DNA of 64,000 bases from assembly GCA_902776835.1 (NCBI GenBank), contig CACYRK010000007.1, positions 21,240 to 85,239 of the forward strand. Direction: 5' to 3'. Shown piece by piece: positions 16,745 through 26,400 of this stretch (position 1 is the first letter of the stretch; each line of letters opens with the position of its first letter). The translations under genes and the position numbers were made by a program. The stretch comes from an uncultured Bacteroidales bacterium (GTDB taxonomy: Bacteria; Bacteroidota; Bacteroidia; Bacteroidales; Muribaculaceae). The notes beneath the pieces were generated by a model. The model saw only the letters and a list, made by a program, of their open reading frames with translations, was not told the DNA's origin and did no database searches.

Positions 16745-18115
16745 ATGAAACGCATCGCAATATTTCTTTTTGCCGCACTTGCCACTCTCGTGGCTTGCAA
16801 ATCGTCGAACAACAATGCCATCGACGAGCCCACCCCACCCTCTCCACCTCAAGCCGAGGTGCGCCCGTCGCAATTTGCGAGCGACGACGCCCTGCTCGAC
16901 TACATCGAGAAGGTGCACTTCAACTACATGTGGGATGGGGCCGAACCCACCTCGGGTCTTGCCCGCGAGCGCATCCATCTCGACAACAACTACCCCCAGA
17001 ACGACCGCGACGTGGTGACCACTGGCGGAAGCGGCTTTGGCATCGCCGGCCTGCTGGCAGCCTGTGAGCGTGGTTTCATCACACGCCAGGCGTGCCTGCA
17101 GCGTCTCACCACCATCGTCGACTACCTGGCGCGTGCCGACCGCTTTCATGGCGTGTGGCCGCACTGGCTCTACGGCCCGAGCGGCAAGGTGAAGCCATTT
17201 GGCCAGAAGGACAACGGCGGCGACCTGGTGGAGAGTTGCTTCCTCATGCAGGGTCTGCTGTGCGCTCGCCAGTACTTCAACGGCACGAGCGACGCCGAGC
17301 GCGCTCTGGTGGAAAAAATCAACGCGCTGTGGCACGCCATGGAGTTCGACTGGTACACCCGCGGCGGCCAAGAAGTGATTTACTGGCACTGGTCGCCCGA
17401 CTATGGCTGGGAGATGAACTTCCCGCTGGAGGGCTACAACGAGTGCCTGATTGTATACATATTAGCGGCAGCATCGCCCACGCACTCGGTGCCCGCAGCG
17501 TGCTACCACAAGGGCTGGGCCCGCAGCGGCGGCATCAAGAGCACCGCGGCACCTTTTGGCTTGCCGTTAGAAGTTAAGCACAACGGCGCCGAATACACCG
17601 GCGGACCGCTATTCTGGGCGCACTACAGTTGGATTGGCCTCGACCCGCGCAACCTCAAGGACGAATATGCCAACTACTGGAACGTGGTGCGCAACCATGC
17701 ACTAAGCAACTATCAGTACTGTGTCACCAACCCGAAACAATACAAGGGCTATGGCCCCGACTGCTGGGGCCTCACCGCCAGTTATTCGACGGTGGGCTAC
17801 AGCGCGCACTGCCCCGGCAACGACCTGGGCGTGATTACCCCCACGGCAGCGCTGTCGTCGATGCCTTACACGCCCGAGCAGTCGATGGCTGCCCTGAAGG
17901 GCTTCTACGCGCAGGGCGAGTGGATTTGGGGAAAATATGGCTTCTACGATGCCTTTTCACCGCAAACCCGCTGGACCGTGCCACACTATCTTGCCATCGA
18001 CCAATGCACCATTGCGCCGATGATTGAGAATTACCGCACCGGACTGCTGTGGCGGCTGTTTATGAGTTGCCCCGAGGTGCAGCAAGGACTCACCAACCTG
18101 GGATTCACATATTAA
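16745..18115 (+). CDS. GH144-like (glycoamylase-fold) endo-beta-1,2-glucanase, lipoprotein
   Basis: A 456-residue lipoprotein (lipobox Cys18, LATLVAC). Residues about 45-450 match the glycoamylase (PF10091) (alpha/alpha)6 fold that defines GH144, the endo-beta-1,2-glucanase family known from Chitinophaga and Parabacteroides. Visible family patterns include HFNYMWDGAEPTSGLARER, TTGGSGFGI, YWHWSPDYGWEMNFPLEGYNE and GLTASYS. The start is followed by a clear signal peptide. Its position between SusCD and a GH3 enzyme supports cleavage of a beta-glucan into oligosaccharides. Family-level assignment is firm; the linkage is inferred. Confidence 0.82.
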   Translation: MKRIAIFLFAALATLVACKSSNNNAIDEPTPPSPPQAEVRPSQFASDDALLDYIEKVHFNYMWDGAEPTSGLARERIHLDNNYPQNDRDVVTTGGSGFGIAGLLAACERGFITRQACLQRLTTIVDYLARADRFHGVWPHWLYGPSGKVKPFGQKDNGGDLVESCFLMQGLLCARQYFNGTSDAERALVEKINALWHAMEFDWYTRGGQEVIYWHWSPDYGWEMNFPLEGYNECLIVYILAAASPTHSVPAACYHKGWARSGGIKSTAAPFGLPLEVKHNGAEYTGGPLFWAHYSWIGLDPRNLKDEYANYWNVVRNHALSNYQYCVTNPKQYKGYGPDCWGLTASYSTVGYSAHCPGNDLGVITPTAALSSMPYTPEQSMAALKGFYAQGEWIWGKYGFYDAFSPQTRWTVPHYLAIDQCTIAPMIENYRTGLLWRLFMSCPEVQQGLTNLGFTY

Positions 18116-18153
18116 TCTAAATCGATAATAATCAACACAAAACATAATATTTT

Positions 18154-20430
18154 ATGAAATTACGCAACCTATTATTGACTTTAGCGCTGGGTGCCTGCGC
18201 ACTCAATACCAGCGCGTCGAGCGACCCAGCCATGGACCGCTACATCGACGACCTGATGAGTAAAATGACGCTTCGTGAGAAACTCGGACAACTCAATCTG
18301 CCCGTAACCGGCGACATCATCACCGGAACGGCCATGAGCAGCGACATCGCCGGCAAAATCAAGGCTGGCGAGGTGGGCGGACTTTTCAACCTCAAGGGTG
18401 TGGAGAAAATCCGCGAGGTGCAGCGCATCGCTGTGGAGCAGAGCCGCTTGGGCATTCCTCTGATTTTCGGCATGGACGTGATTCATGGCTATGAGACGGT
18501 GTTCCCCATCCCGTTTGCCATGTCGATGAGTTGGGACATGGAAGCCATCCGCAACTCGGCTCGCATTGCCGCTGTAGAGTCGACGGCCGACGGTATCTGC
18601 TGGACATTCAGCCCGATGGTGGACGTGTGCCGTGAGCCCCGTTGGGGCCGCATGAGCGAAGGCTCGGGCGAGGACCCCTACCTGGGCAGTGAGATTTGCC
18701 GCGCCATGGTTGAGGGTTATCAAGGTGCCGACCTGGCCAGTCCCACCACCATGATGTCGTGCATCAAGCACTTCGCATTGTACGGTGCCCCCGAGGGCGG
18801 CCGCGACTACAACACTGTAGACATGAGCCATGTGCGCATGTTCAACGAGTATTTCCCGCCCTACAAGGCCGGAGCCGATGCTGGCGCTGGGTCGTTTATG
18901 ACCTCGTTTAACACGGTTGACTACATCCCTGCCACGGCCAACCGCTGGCTGATGACCGACGTGCTGCGTGGCATGTGGGGCTTCGACGGCTTTGTGGTCA
19001 CCGACTATACCGCTATCAGCGAAATGATTAACCACGGCATGGGAGACCTGCAACAAGTGTCGGCCCTGGCGCTTAACGCCGGTACCGATATGGACATGGT
19101 TGCCGACGGCTTCCTGGGCACATTAGAGCAATCGCTTAACGAGGGCAAAGTTACGATGCAAGCCATCGACCAGGCCTGCCGCCGCATCCTCGAGGCAAAA
19201 TACAAATTGGGCCTCTTCAGCGACCCCTACCGCTATCTCGACGTCAACCGCGCTAAGCGCGACATCTTCACCGCCGAGCACCGCGCCGAGGCCCGTCGCG
19301 TGGCCACAGAGACCTTTGTGCTGCTGGAGAACCGCGACAACGTGTTGCCACTGACCAAGCAGGGCACCATAGCCCTCGTGGGCCCGCTGGCCAACACGCG
19401 CGCCAATATGCCCGGCACATGGAGCGTGGCAGCCACCAGCGAGCGTTACAGCACGCTGCTCGAGGCCATGCAACGTGCCACCGAAGGCAAGGCCAACGTG
19501 CTCTACGCCAAGGGCTGCAACGTGTGCTACGACGCCGAGTTGGAGAAGAACTCCACCATGTTTGGCCGCGAGATGCGCGACGAGCGCGACCCGCAGGTGA
19601 TGCGCGACGAGGCCGTGGCCATCGCTCGCCAGGCCGACGTGATTGTTGCCGCCATGGGTGAGCCCAGCGAGATGAGCGGCGAGTGCAGCAGTCGCTCGCA
19701 ACTCACCATCCTCGACGCACAGAAAGACCTTCTCGAGGCACTCATCGCCACCGGAAAGCCCATCGTGCTGCTCAACTTCTCGGGCCGCACAACGGTGATG
19801 AATTGGGAGAAAGAGAACATCCCCACCATCCTCAATGTGTGGTTTGGTGGCAGTGAGGCCGCCGACGCCATTTGCGACGTGATTTTCGGCGATGTCACCC
19901 CCAGCGGCCACCTAAGCGCCAGCATGCCTCGCAACGAGGGCCAAATTCCCGTCTATTACAACCATCTGAACACTGGCCGTCCGCTGCAGGGCAAGACCTT
20001 CCAGAAATTCCAAAGCAACTATCTGGATGTGCCCAACGACCCGCTGTATCCATTTGGCTACGGCCTGAGTTACACCACCTTCGACTACGGCCAACTCGCG
20101 CTGAGTTCGCCCATTTTGAGCCGCAACGGCAGCATCACGGCCACTGTTACAGTGACCAACACCGGCAACTGCGACGGCGCCGAGGTGGTTCAACTCTACG
20201 TCCGCGACATGGTGGGCAGCATCGCACGCCCAGTGAGTGAGTTGAAGGACTTCAAGCGCATCTTCCTCAAAGCCGGCGAAACGCAGACGGTGACCTTCAC
20301 CATCACGGCCGACAAACTCAAGTTCTACGACAACGACCTGCGCTACGACTGCGAGCCCGGCGACTTCCAACTTATGGTGGGCCGCAACAGCGCCGACGTG
20401 CAGACCTTGCCGTTCACTCTCACCAACTAA
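18154..20430 (+). CDS. GH3 beta-glucosidase (BglX-like)
   Basis: A 758-residue periplasmic enzyme that should release glucose from oligosaccharide ends. Signal peptide 1-21; GH3 N-domain about 30-350 with KHF (205-207) and nucleophile Asp284 in VVTDYTAI; GH3 C-domain about 385-620 with acid/base Glu510 in MSGECSSRSQ; FN3-like domain about 660-750. It is the last gene of the PUL. A GH3 enzyme acting on beta-1,2-glucooligosaccharides is known from B. thetaiotaomicron, which fits the adjacent GH144-like gene. A strong terminator follows. Confidence 0.93.
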   Translation: MKLRNLLLTLALGACALNTSASSDPAMDRYIDDLMSKMTLREKLGQLNLPVTGDIITGTAMSSDIAGKIKAGEVGGLFNLKGVEKIREVQRIAVEQSRLGIPLIFGMDVIHGYETVFPIPFAMSMSWDMEAIRNSARIAAVESTADGICWTFSPMVDVCREPRWGRMSEGSGEDPYLGSEICRAMVEGYQGADLASPTTMMSCIKHFALYGAPEGGRDYNTVDMSHVRMFNEYFPPYKAGADAGAGSFMTSFNTVDYIPATANRWLMTDVLRGMWGFDGFVVTDYTAISEMINHGMGDLQQVSALALNAGTDMDMVADGFLGTLEQSLNEGKVTMQAIDQACRRILEAKYKLGLFSDPYRYLDVNRAKRDIFTAEHRAEARRVATETFVLLENRDNVLPLTKQGTIALVGPLANTRANMPGTWSVAATSERYSTLLEAMQRATEGKANVLYAKGCNVCYDAELEKNSTMFGREMRDERDPQVMRDEAVAIARQADVIVAAMGEPSEMSGECSSRSQLTILDAQKDLLEALIATGKPIVLLNFSGRTTVMNWEKENIPTILNVWFGGSEAADAICDVIFGDVTPSGHLSASMPRNEGQIPVYYNHLNTGRPLQGKTFQKFQSNYLDVPNDPLYPFGYGLSYTTFDYGQLALSSPILSRNGSITATVTVTNTGNCDGAEVVQLYVRDMVGSIARPVSELKDFKRIFLKAGETQTVTFTITADKLKFYDNDLRYDCEPGDFQLMVGRNSADVQTLPFTLTN

Positions 20431-20449
20431 TCACATTATTTACTCAAGC

Positions 20450-20481
20450 AAAAAGGTGGCCCTGCGGGGTCACCTTTTTTG
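20450..20481 (+). terminator. Terminator at the end of the PUL
   Basis: A stem of about 12 bp, AAAAAGGTGGCCC with GGGTCACCTTTTT, ends in a T run. It could also serve the convergent gene at 20532. Confidence 0.8.
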
Positions 20482-20531
20482 CGCTATTAATTATGGCTTT
20501 AACAACTTATAGCATTTATAGTTTTTGGGGG

Positions 20532-21425
20532 TTATGCGATTACGTCGTCGACGGGGTCGTCGGTGGGCCAGGACTCTGAGGCTTGCTCTTCCTCTACGGG
20601 CCAGGACTCCTCGGGCCACGACTCTGAAGCCTGCTCTTCTTCCTCGGGCCACGACTCGCTGGGCTGGTTGTCGGCAATCACTGAGTCGTTCTCATCTACG
20701 GGCCACGACTCCTCGGGCTGCTCGTCGTTGCTTGCCAGCAGTTCCTCGTTCTCCTTAACGTCAAGGGTATCGACTACATTGTCGGCCTCTACGGGCATCT
20801 CAGCCACACCGTCGTCAAGAACTATGATGTCGTCGGTGGGAGTCTCGCCCTCGGCTATGAGTCGTGCCATGAGTTCCTGGTCGTCGATGTGGTCGAAAGC
20901 GTCGGCATAACTGATGGTCTCCAGCGGATTGGTTTGGTCGAAGAACGCATATTCACCCTCTTCGTTGGCAATCACGTCAAACACCTCGTCGTGGTCGATG
21001 TCGTACATGTAATAATACTGCTCGGTCACCGGCTCTTGCACTACGGCGTAAGCCACCATTTCGCCATTAATCTCGGTGTGGCCCATGTCCACCACCTTCA
21101 GGTTGTTGATGGTGATGAAGTCCTCGCGCTCGGGCTCGGGTTCCTCGTTGTTCTTCTCCTCAATCTTGACCTGCTCTTTTACCACCACCTTGACCTCGGT
21201 CGGGGTTTCGGGGGTCTCGGGCTCGGTGGGTTCCTCGGGCTCTGCCGACTGGAGTCCGATGTTGTTCAATGCGTAAGCCACTCCTGCTCCTCCGGCTGCC
21301 GAGGCAAGCACTGCGCCTCCGATGGCTGCTAAACGTGCACGGCTGTTGCCACTCGTGTTCTCGTTCATCTCGGTGTTCATCTCTTGATTCAACTCGGTGT
21401 TGAAAGTGTTGTTGTTCGTTTCCAT
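20532..21425 (-). CDS. Acidic protein with one hydrophobic segment and ESWP repeats
   Basis: 297 residues, not recognised. An Asn/Glu-rich N-terminus (1-28) precedes a Gly/Ala hydrophobic stretch (about 32-55), then a Pro/Glu/Thr linker, a folded-looking middle (about 100-190, with VVDMGHTEINGEMVAYAVVQ) and a very acidic C-terminal quarter. That quarter has five ESWP motifs in tandem (PEESWPV, PSESWPE, ASESWPE, EESWPV, ASESWPT). A consensus promoter at 21472-21504 supports expression. It may be anchored in the inner membrane with the acidic tail outside. Function unknown. Confidence 0.75.
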   Translation of the reverse strand: METNNNTFNTELNQEMNTEMNENTSGNSRARLAAIGGAVLASAAGGAGVAYALNNIGLQSAEPEEPTEPETPETPTEVKVVVKEQVKIEEKNNEEPEPEREDFITINNLKVVDMGHTEINGEMVAYAVVQEPVTEQYYYMYDIDHDEVFDVIANEEGEYAFFDQTNPLETISYADAFDHIDDQELMARLIAEGETPTDDIIVLDDGVAEMPVEADNVVDTLDVKENEELLASNDEQPEESWPVDENDSVIADNQPSESWPEEEEQASESWPEESWPVEEEQASESWPTDDPVDDVIA

Positions 21426-21471
21426 TGTTGTAGTGTTTTATGTGTGAATAATTTTGTTTCTGATTACATTG

Positions 21472-21504
21472 CAAAATTACAACCGCGCGAGTAGCGTTTG
21501 CAAA
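21472..21504 (-). promoter_or_regulatory. Promoter of the ESWP-repeat gene
   Basis: On the minus strand, TTTG (21501-21504), a 21-bp spacer, then TAATTTTG (21472-21479), about 47 bp before the start codon. Confidence 0.65.
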
Positions 21505-21605
21505 TTTTTTCGCACATAGCATGTGAGTGTGCCGCTATTTCTCACGAAAGAGCGGGGTTGGCGCCACCAATCGACGCAACGTGGCCGTCAAGGGCAAAAA
21601 CGAGC

Positions 21606-21641
21606 GACGGCCCGCAAGCATTTAGTCGCCTGCGGGCCGTC
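21606..21641 (-). terminator. Terminator of the efflux operon
   Basis: A perfect 11-bp stem, GACGGCCCGCA with TGCGGGCCGTC, lies 36 bp past the stop of the outer-membrane factor. On the minus strand it is followed by GCTCGTTTTTGCC. Confidence 0.75.
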
Positions 21642-21676
21642 GATCAATCGTTATTTCGGCTGATTACACGCGGCAA

Positions 21677-23062
21677 TCAGCGTGTGCCGCCACCGAGCGC
21701 GATGTACAGGGCAATGATGGCCTGTGCGCCGTTATACATATTGGTTGCCTCGTTGAGTTGCGCGCTCAGCAGGCTCTCCTGTGCGGTGAGCACCTCGAGG
21801 TAACTTGCCTTGCCGTTATCCATGAGTTCGTGGGTGCCACTGTAGGCATCCCGCAGCACCTCCACCTGACGATGATAATAGGTGTGCTTCTCGACGGCGG
21901 CCTGGCAGTCGGCCAGTGCCTCGTTTACCTGGCTGCCGGCATCGATGACGGTCTGCACATAGCGGTTCATGAGGTCTTCCTGTGCCAGTTTGTTGATTTT
22001 CAGGTTGGCCTTTAACTTGCCTTGCGCATAGATGGGCTGTGCGAGCGAAGCCACGGCGTTGAGGAGTATCTTTCCGGGATTCACCACTGCTCCGCCGGCG
22101 CTATTGGTCCACCCCACCACACCTTGCAGGCTGAGCGACGGATAGAACGCGGCGCGAGCGGCCTGGGTGTTGTAGAATGCCTCGGCCATGGCGAGGTCGG
22201 CGAGCCGCACATCGGGACGATATTGCAGCAGCAATGCCGGCACACCAGTGTCGAAACGTCGCGGCAGGGAGTAACGTCCCAAGCGACTGCGCTTGATGTG
22301 CTGCGGCGGTATGGCCAGCAGGCGGCACAGTGAGTTCTCCACCTGGCGAATGCTGCGGCGTGTGTCGACAATCGACGTCTTCACGCTCAGGTACGACGAC
22401 TCCATCTGGTTGACGGCTGTGGAATAGGACTTACCGTTCTCCCAAAGGATTTTTTGCGTCACCAGCGACACGTTCCACAGGCTGTCGGTTGCGCTGAGGA
22501 TTTCCAGTTGCTGGTCGAGCAGGAGCAAGGTGCTGTACTGCTGAGCCACAGCCGACACAATGTTAGCACGCACGGCTTGCTCTCGCACTTGAGCCTGCAT
22601 GAGCACGGCCTCGGATTTGCGCTTTTGGTCCTTTATTGATCCGAAAGCGTCGATGTCCCAGTTGACCTGCAGCGGCAGGTTATAAGTCTTGCTGGGCTTG
22701 CTGCCGCCAAAAGACGAGATTGAGGCCGACGGCGAGAAATACACCGATGGGAAAAAGGCCTGCTTAGCGGCTTCGAGCGATGCCTCGGACTGCTCGATGG
22801 CAATGCGCGCCGAGTTCACATCGGTGTTGCGCATCAGTGCGGTGTCGATGAGTTGCTGCAGCAGCGGGTCGATGAAAAACTCACGCCACGACAGCAGAGC
22901 CACCGATGCACTGTCGTCGCCCAGGACGACGTCGGCGCCGTAAATATCGGCGGGAATCGTGGCTTGCGACTCGTACTCGCCATGTAAACTCTTGAAGGTG
23001 TCGCATGCCATCATCGACAGTGCCGCCACACCTATTATTAATAATCTAAATGTTGCCTTCAT
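21677..23062 (-). CDS. RND efflux outer-membrane factor (TolC/OprM family lipoprotein)
   Basis: A 461-residue outer-membrane channel lipoprotein (lipobox LSMMAC, Cys20) of the NodT/OprM type. Two OEP repeats cover about 60-260 and 265-455, rich in long helices with the usual ARAAFYPSLSLQG and NEALADCQAAVEKH patterns. It is the last gene of an efflux operon with the membrane fusion protein and RND pump upstream on the same strand. A 13-bp hairpin (23126-23175) and a small broken ORF separate it from the pump gene. Confidence 0.92.
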   Translation of the reverse strand: MKATFRLLIIGVAALSMMACDTFKSLHGEYESQATIPADIYGADVVLGDDSASVALLSWREFFIDPLLQQLIDTALMRNTDVNSARIAIEQSEASLEAAKQAFFPSVYFSPSASISSFGGSKPSKTYNLPLQVNWDIDAFGSIKDQKRKSEAVLMQAQVREQAVRANIVSAVAQQYSTLLLLDQQLEILSATDSLWNVSLVTQKILWENGKSYSTAVNQMESSYLSVKTSIVDTRRSIRQVENSLCRLLAIPPQHIKRSRLGRYSLPRRFDTGVPALLLQYRPDVRLADLAMAEAFYNTQAARAAFYPSLSLQGVVGWTNSAGGAVVNPGKILLNAVASLAQPIYAQGKLKANLKINKLAQEDLMNRYVQTVIDAGSQVNEALADCQAAVEKHTYYHRQVEVLRDAYSGTHELMDNGKASYLEVLTAQESLLSAQLNEATNMYNGAQAIIALYIALGGGTR

Positions 23063-23125
23063 ACGCTTTCTGTATTCTCAACCGTGAGGTCGTCGTTATT
23101 TTCTACATCAGGTGAATGTCCTGAT

Positions 23126-23175
23126 GATGACCGCAACCTTTACGCTTGTTAAATGTTACGACGGTTGCGGTCATC
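23126..23175 (-). terminator. Perfect 13-bp hairpin upstream of the outer-membrane factor gene
   Basis: GATGACCGCAACC (23126-23138) pairs perfectly with 23163-23175 over a 24-nt loop. No T run follows on the minus strand, so it is more likely an mRNA-processing or stability element than a full terminator. Confidence 0.5.
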
Positions 23176-23197
23176 AACAGAACTTCTTTATTGAGGA

Positions 23198-23445
23198 CTA
23201 TTTCAGAATCTTCTTACCATTCTCGATATATAATCCCTTCTCAGGCTTGCCGCTGAGCACGCGTCCAAACACATCGTAGTATTGAACAGCGCAGGGTCTA
23301 CATTGCCTTCACTGAACGTCACGGGCTGTGCCTTCAGCCTGCTGCTGTCGGTCGGCGCAGTCGTGATGTCGCTTTGGTCCATTCTCTGAGCATATACAGA
23401 CCAGATAGTCAGGGCCATTAGCATGAATGTAAAAAAATTTTTCAT
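23198..23445 (-). pseudogene. Small secreted ORF with a frameshift before a C-terminal sorting-like tail
   Basis: The first frame gives an 80-residue product with a signal peptide (about 1-19) that ends out of register. In the -1 frame, from about 23280 down to a stop at 23198-23200, the DNA encodes VQYYDVFGRVLSG followed by KGLYIENGKKILK, a typical Bacteroidetes C-terminal sorting-like tail. A one-base deletion would explain the break. The restored product would be about 80 residues, mostly signal peptide and tail. It sits inside the efflux operon, 33 bp after the pump gene. A sequencing error is possible. Confidence 0.6.
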
Positions 23446-23478
23446 TATCTATCGTTTTTAAAAATAATCTTATGTGAT

Positions 23479-26400
23479 TTAATTTTCACTATTTTCGTCC
23501 TGCAGTGGGATGTTGTCCTCTTCGGTGATTGCGGAATTGGGGGTAAACCTCTCATGCAGGCGTTGGAAAATCATGAAGAACACAGGCACCACAAAGAGCA
23601 GTGCGAGCGTACCGACGGCCATACCGGCCGTAACGCCGAGCGCAAGCACACGGTTACCGTTGGCTCCGGCACCGCCCGATATGATAAGCGGAATCATACC
23701 CGCAATCATCGTGACCACAGTCATCAGGATGGGGCGCAGACGCTCCTCGCAGGCGGCGAATGCCGCGTCGCGGATGCTCATGCCCTGTGCTCGACGCTCC
23801 TGTGCGAACTCAGTGATGAGGATGGCCGTCTTGGCCAACAGACCGATAAGCATAATCACACCCGTCTGCAGATAGATGTTATTCTCCATGCCTGGCAAGT
23901 GAAGCAACGACACTAACCACGTGATGCCAAACGACCCCATCAGGCCGAAGGGCACGCTGAGCAACACTGCCCAGGGCGTAAACCACGAATTGTAGAGCGA
24001 AGCCAGGATAAGGTAGATGAGGATGACGCAGATGACGTAGATTAGCGCCGTGGCATAAGAGCCCGCCGTCTCCTCGACCTCGCGCGACATACCGCCGTAC
24101 TCGTAACTGTAGCCGTTAGGCATCGAAGCGGCAAAGACCTCGGCAATGGCCTTGTGTGCGTCGCCCTCGGAGAATCCGCTGGCGGTCATCACGGCGCAGG
24201 TGATGCTCTGGAACAGGTTGAAGTGGTCGACCGAAGCCGAGCCTACGATTTCGCGGAGCGTGACAAACTCGGATATCGGTGCCATCTTTCCGCCCTGCAC
24301 ACGCACGAAGATATTGTTGAGCGACTGCGGGTCGAGGCGATATTCCGGCGCGGCGTTGGCCATGATGCGGTACACCTTGCCAAACTGGTTGAAGTTGCCC
24401 ACATATGAGCCACCGCAATAGGCGCCCAGAGTGCGCAGCACGGCGGCCGGCGTGACACCCGCCCGGTCGCACTGTGCAGCGTCGACGTTGACCTCATATT
24501 TCGGGAAACGCTCAGAGTAGGTCGACATAGCCAGCATAATCTCGGGCCGCTCCGACAGTTTGTTCAGGAAGCGGGTTACATCGGCGTTGAACTCCGACAT
24601 CTGCCGGTCTTGCATATCCTGCAGCACGAGGTTCACACTGTTGTTTGAGCCGTAGCCCGGCACCTGAGGCATCTGGAATGGGATTACCAAGGCATTCTTT
24701 ATTTCCTTGCAGTCCATGGCAAAGCGTCCGTACACCAGCATGATGTTATGGTTCATGCCTGGGCGGTCGTCCCAGTTCTTCAGGCGTATGATAAGCGTGG
24801 CATAGCAACTGCCCGAGCGTCCGGCAACCATACCGTATCCGCTCACCACAGCATATTTGTCGAGTTCGGGAATCTTCTTCACCTTCTCCTCGACCTTCTT
24901 GACTATCTCTTGAGTCTCATACAGGGTGCTGCCTTCGGGGGCTCGCACCTCGGCGAAGAACACGCCCTGGTCCTCCTGCGGCACCAGGCCCGACGGCAAA
25001 CTGCGCATGAAGAACACCAGCAGCACGGCGGTGCCGGCAAGCAGTATCCACGCCAATTTCGGGCGCTTGATGAAGGCGCTCACGCTCTTCTTGTACTTCT
25101 TGAGGATGGCGTTATAACTTGCCGTGTAGGCTTTGGTGACGTAATAGTTGAGGTTTTTCCGCTCCTTGTTGTCCTTGGAGTAGCGCATCATGATGGCGCA
25201 CAGCGCGGGGCACAGCGTCAATGCCGACACGCACGACAGACCCACTGCCGATGCCAGCGTGACACCGAACTGCGTAAAGAACGAGCCCGAGGTGCCCGGC
25301 ATGAACGCAACGGGGATAAACACGGCCATAAACACCAGCGTACACGTGATGACGGCAACCGACACGTCGCTCATCGCCTCGCGCGTAGCGCGTTTGGCGT
25401 CGGTTATGCCGCTCTCCATCTTGGCCATCACCGCCTCGACGACCACAATGGCGTCGTCGACCACAGTACCGATGGCCAGCACCAGCGCAAACAGCGTGAG
25501 GATGTTGAGCGAGAAGCCCGCGAGCGACACGATGGCAAACGTGCCAAACAGCGACACGATGATCGACAACGATGGGATAACCGTGGCTTTGAAGTTCTGC
25601 AAGAAGAAGTAGACCACAAGAATCACCAGGATGATGGCAATCACCAGGGTCTCCACCACATTGTGGATTGCGGCAAAGAGGAAGTCGTCGCTGGTTTCCA
25701 GGATTTCAAACTCCAAGCCGGCAGGCATAGTGGGCTTCAACTCCTCGTAGAGTTTGTGTATGCGAGCGTTGACCTCGGTAGCGTTGGCACCCGGTGCCTG
25801 GAAGACCATGTAGATGGTTCCCGGCTGTCCGTCGATGTTCGAAGTGAAATTGTAACTCACGGCGCCAATCTCCACCTGTGCCACGTCGCTCAGGTGCAGC
25901 AGGTGTCCGCCTTCGCTGGTGCGCAGCACGATATCGTTAAACTCCTCGACGGTCTTCAGCGTGCCCTTGTACTCCATCGAGTACTGGTAAGCGTTCTCGG
26001 ACTGCTCGCCAAGCGAACCCGTGGCGGCGACGAAACTCTGGCCGCCGATTGCCGCAAACACGTCGTTGGGCTCAAGGCCGTACTGAGCCATCACATCGGG
26101 CTTGAGCCAGATGCGCAGCGCGTAGGTGTTGCCCAGCGCAATCACGTCGCCGACGCCGGTGATACGCATCAGGCGAGGCCGCACGTTGATGTCGATGTAG
26201 TTGGCGATGAAGTCGGTGTCGTACTTGCCGTCGACGCTCTTCAGAGCGCCGATGTGCAGGATGTTGCTCTGCTGCTTCATCACCTGCACGCCCACCTTGT
26301 TGACCTCGGCCGGAAGCAGGGCCGAAGCACGGCTCACGCGGTTCTGCACGTTCACGGCGGCGAGGTCGGGGTCGGTGCCCTGCTCAAAGAACACCTGGAT

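Noticed and set aside
23126..23175. Full terminator splitting the efflux operon
   Set aside because: The stem is good but no T run follows in the direction of transcription; kept only as a hairpin.
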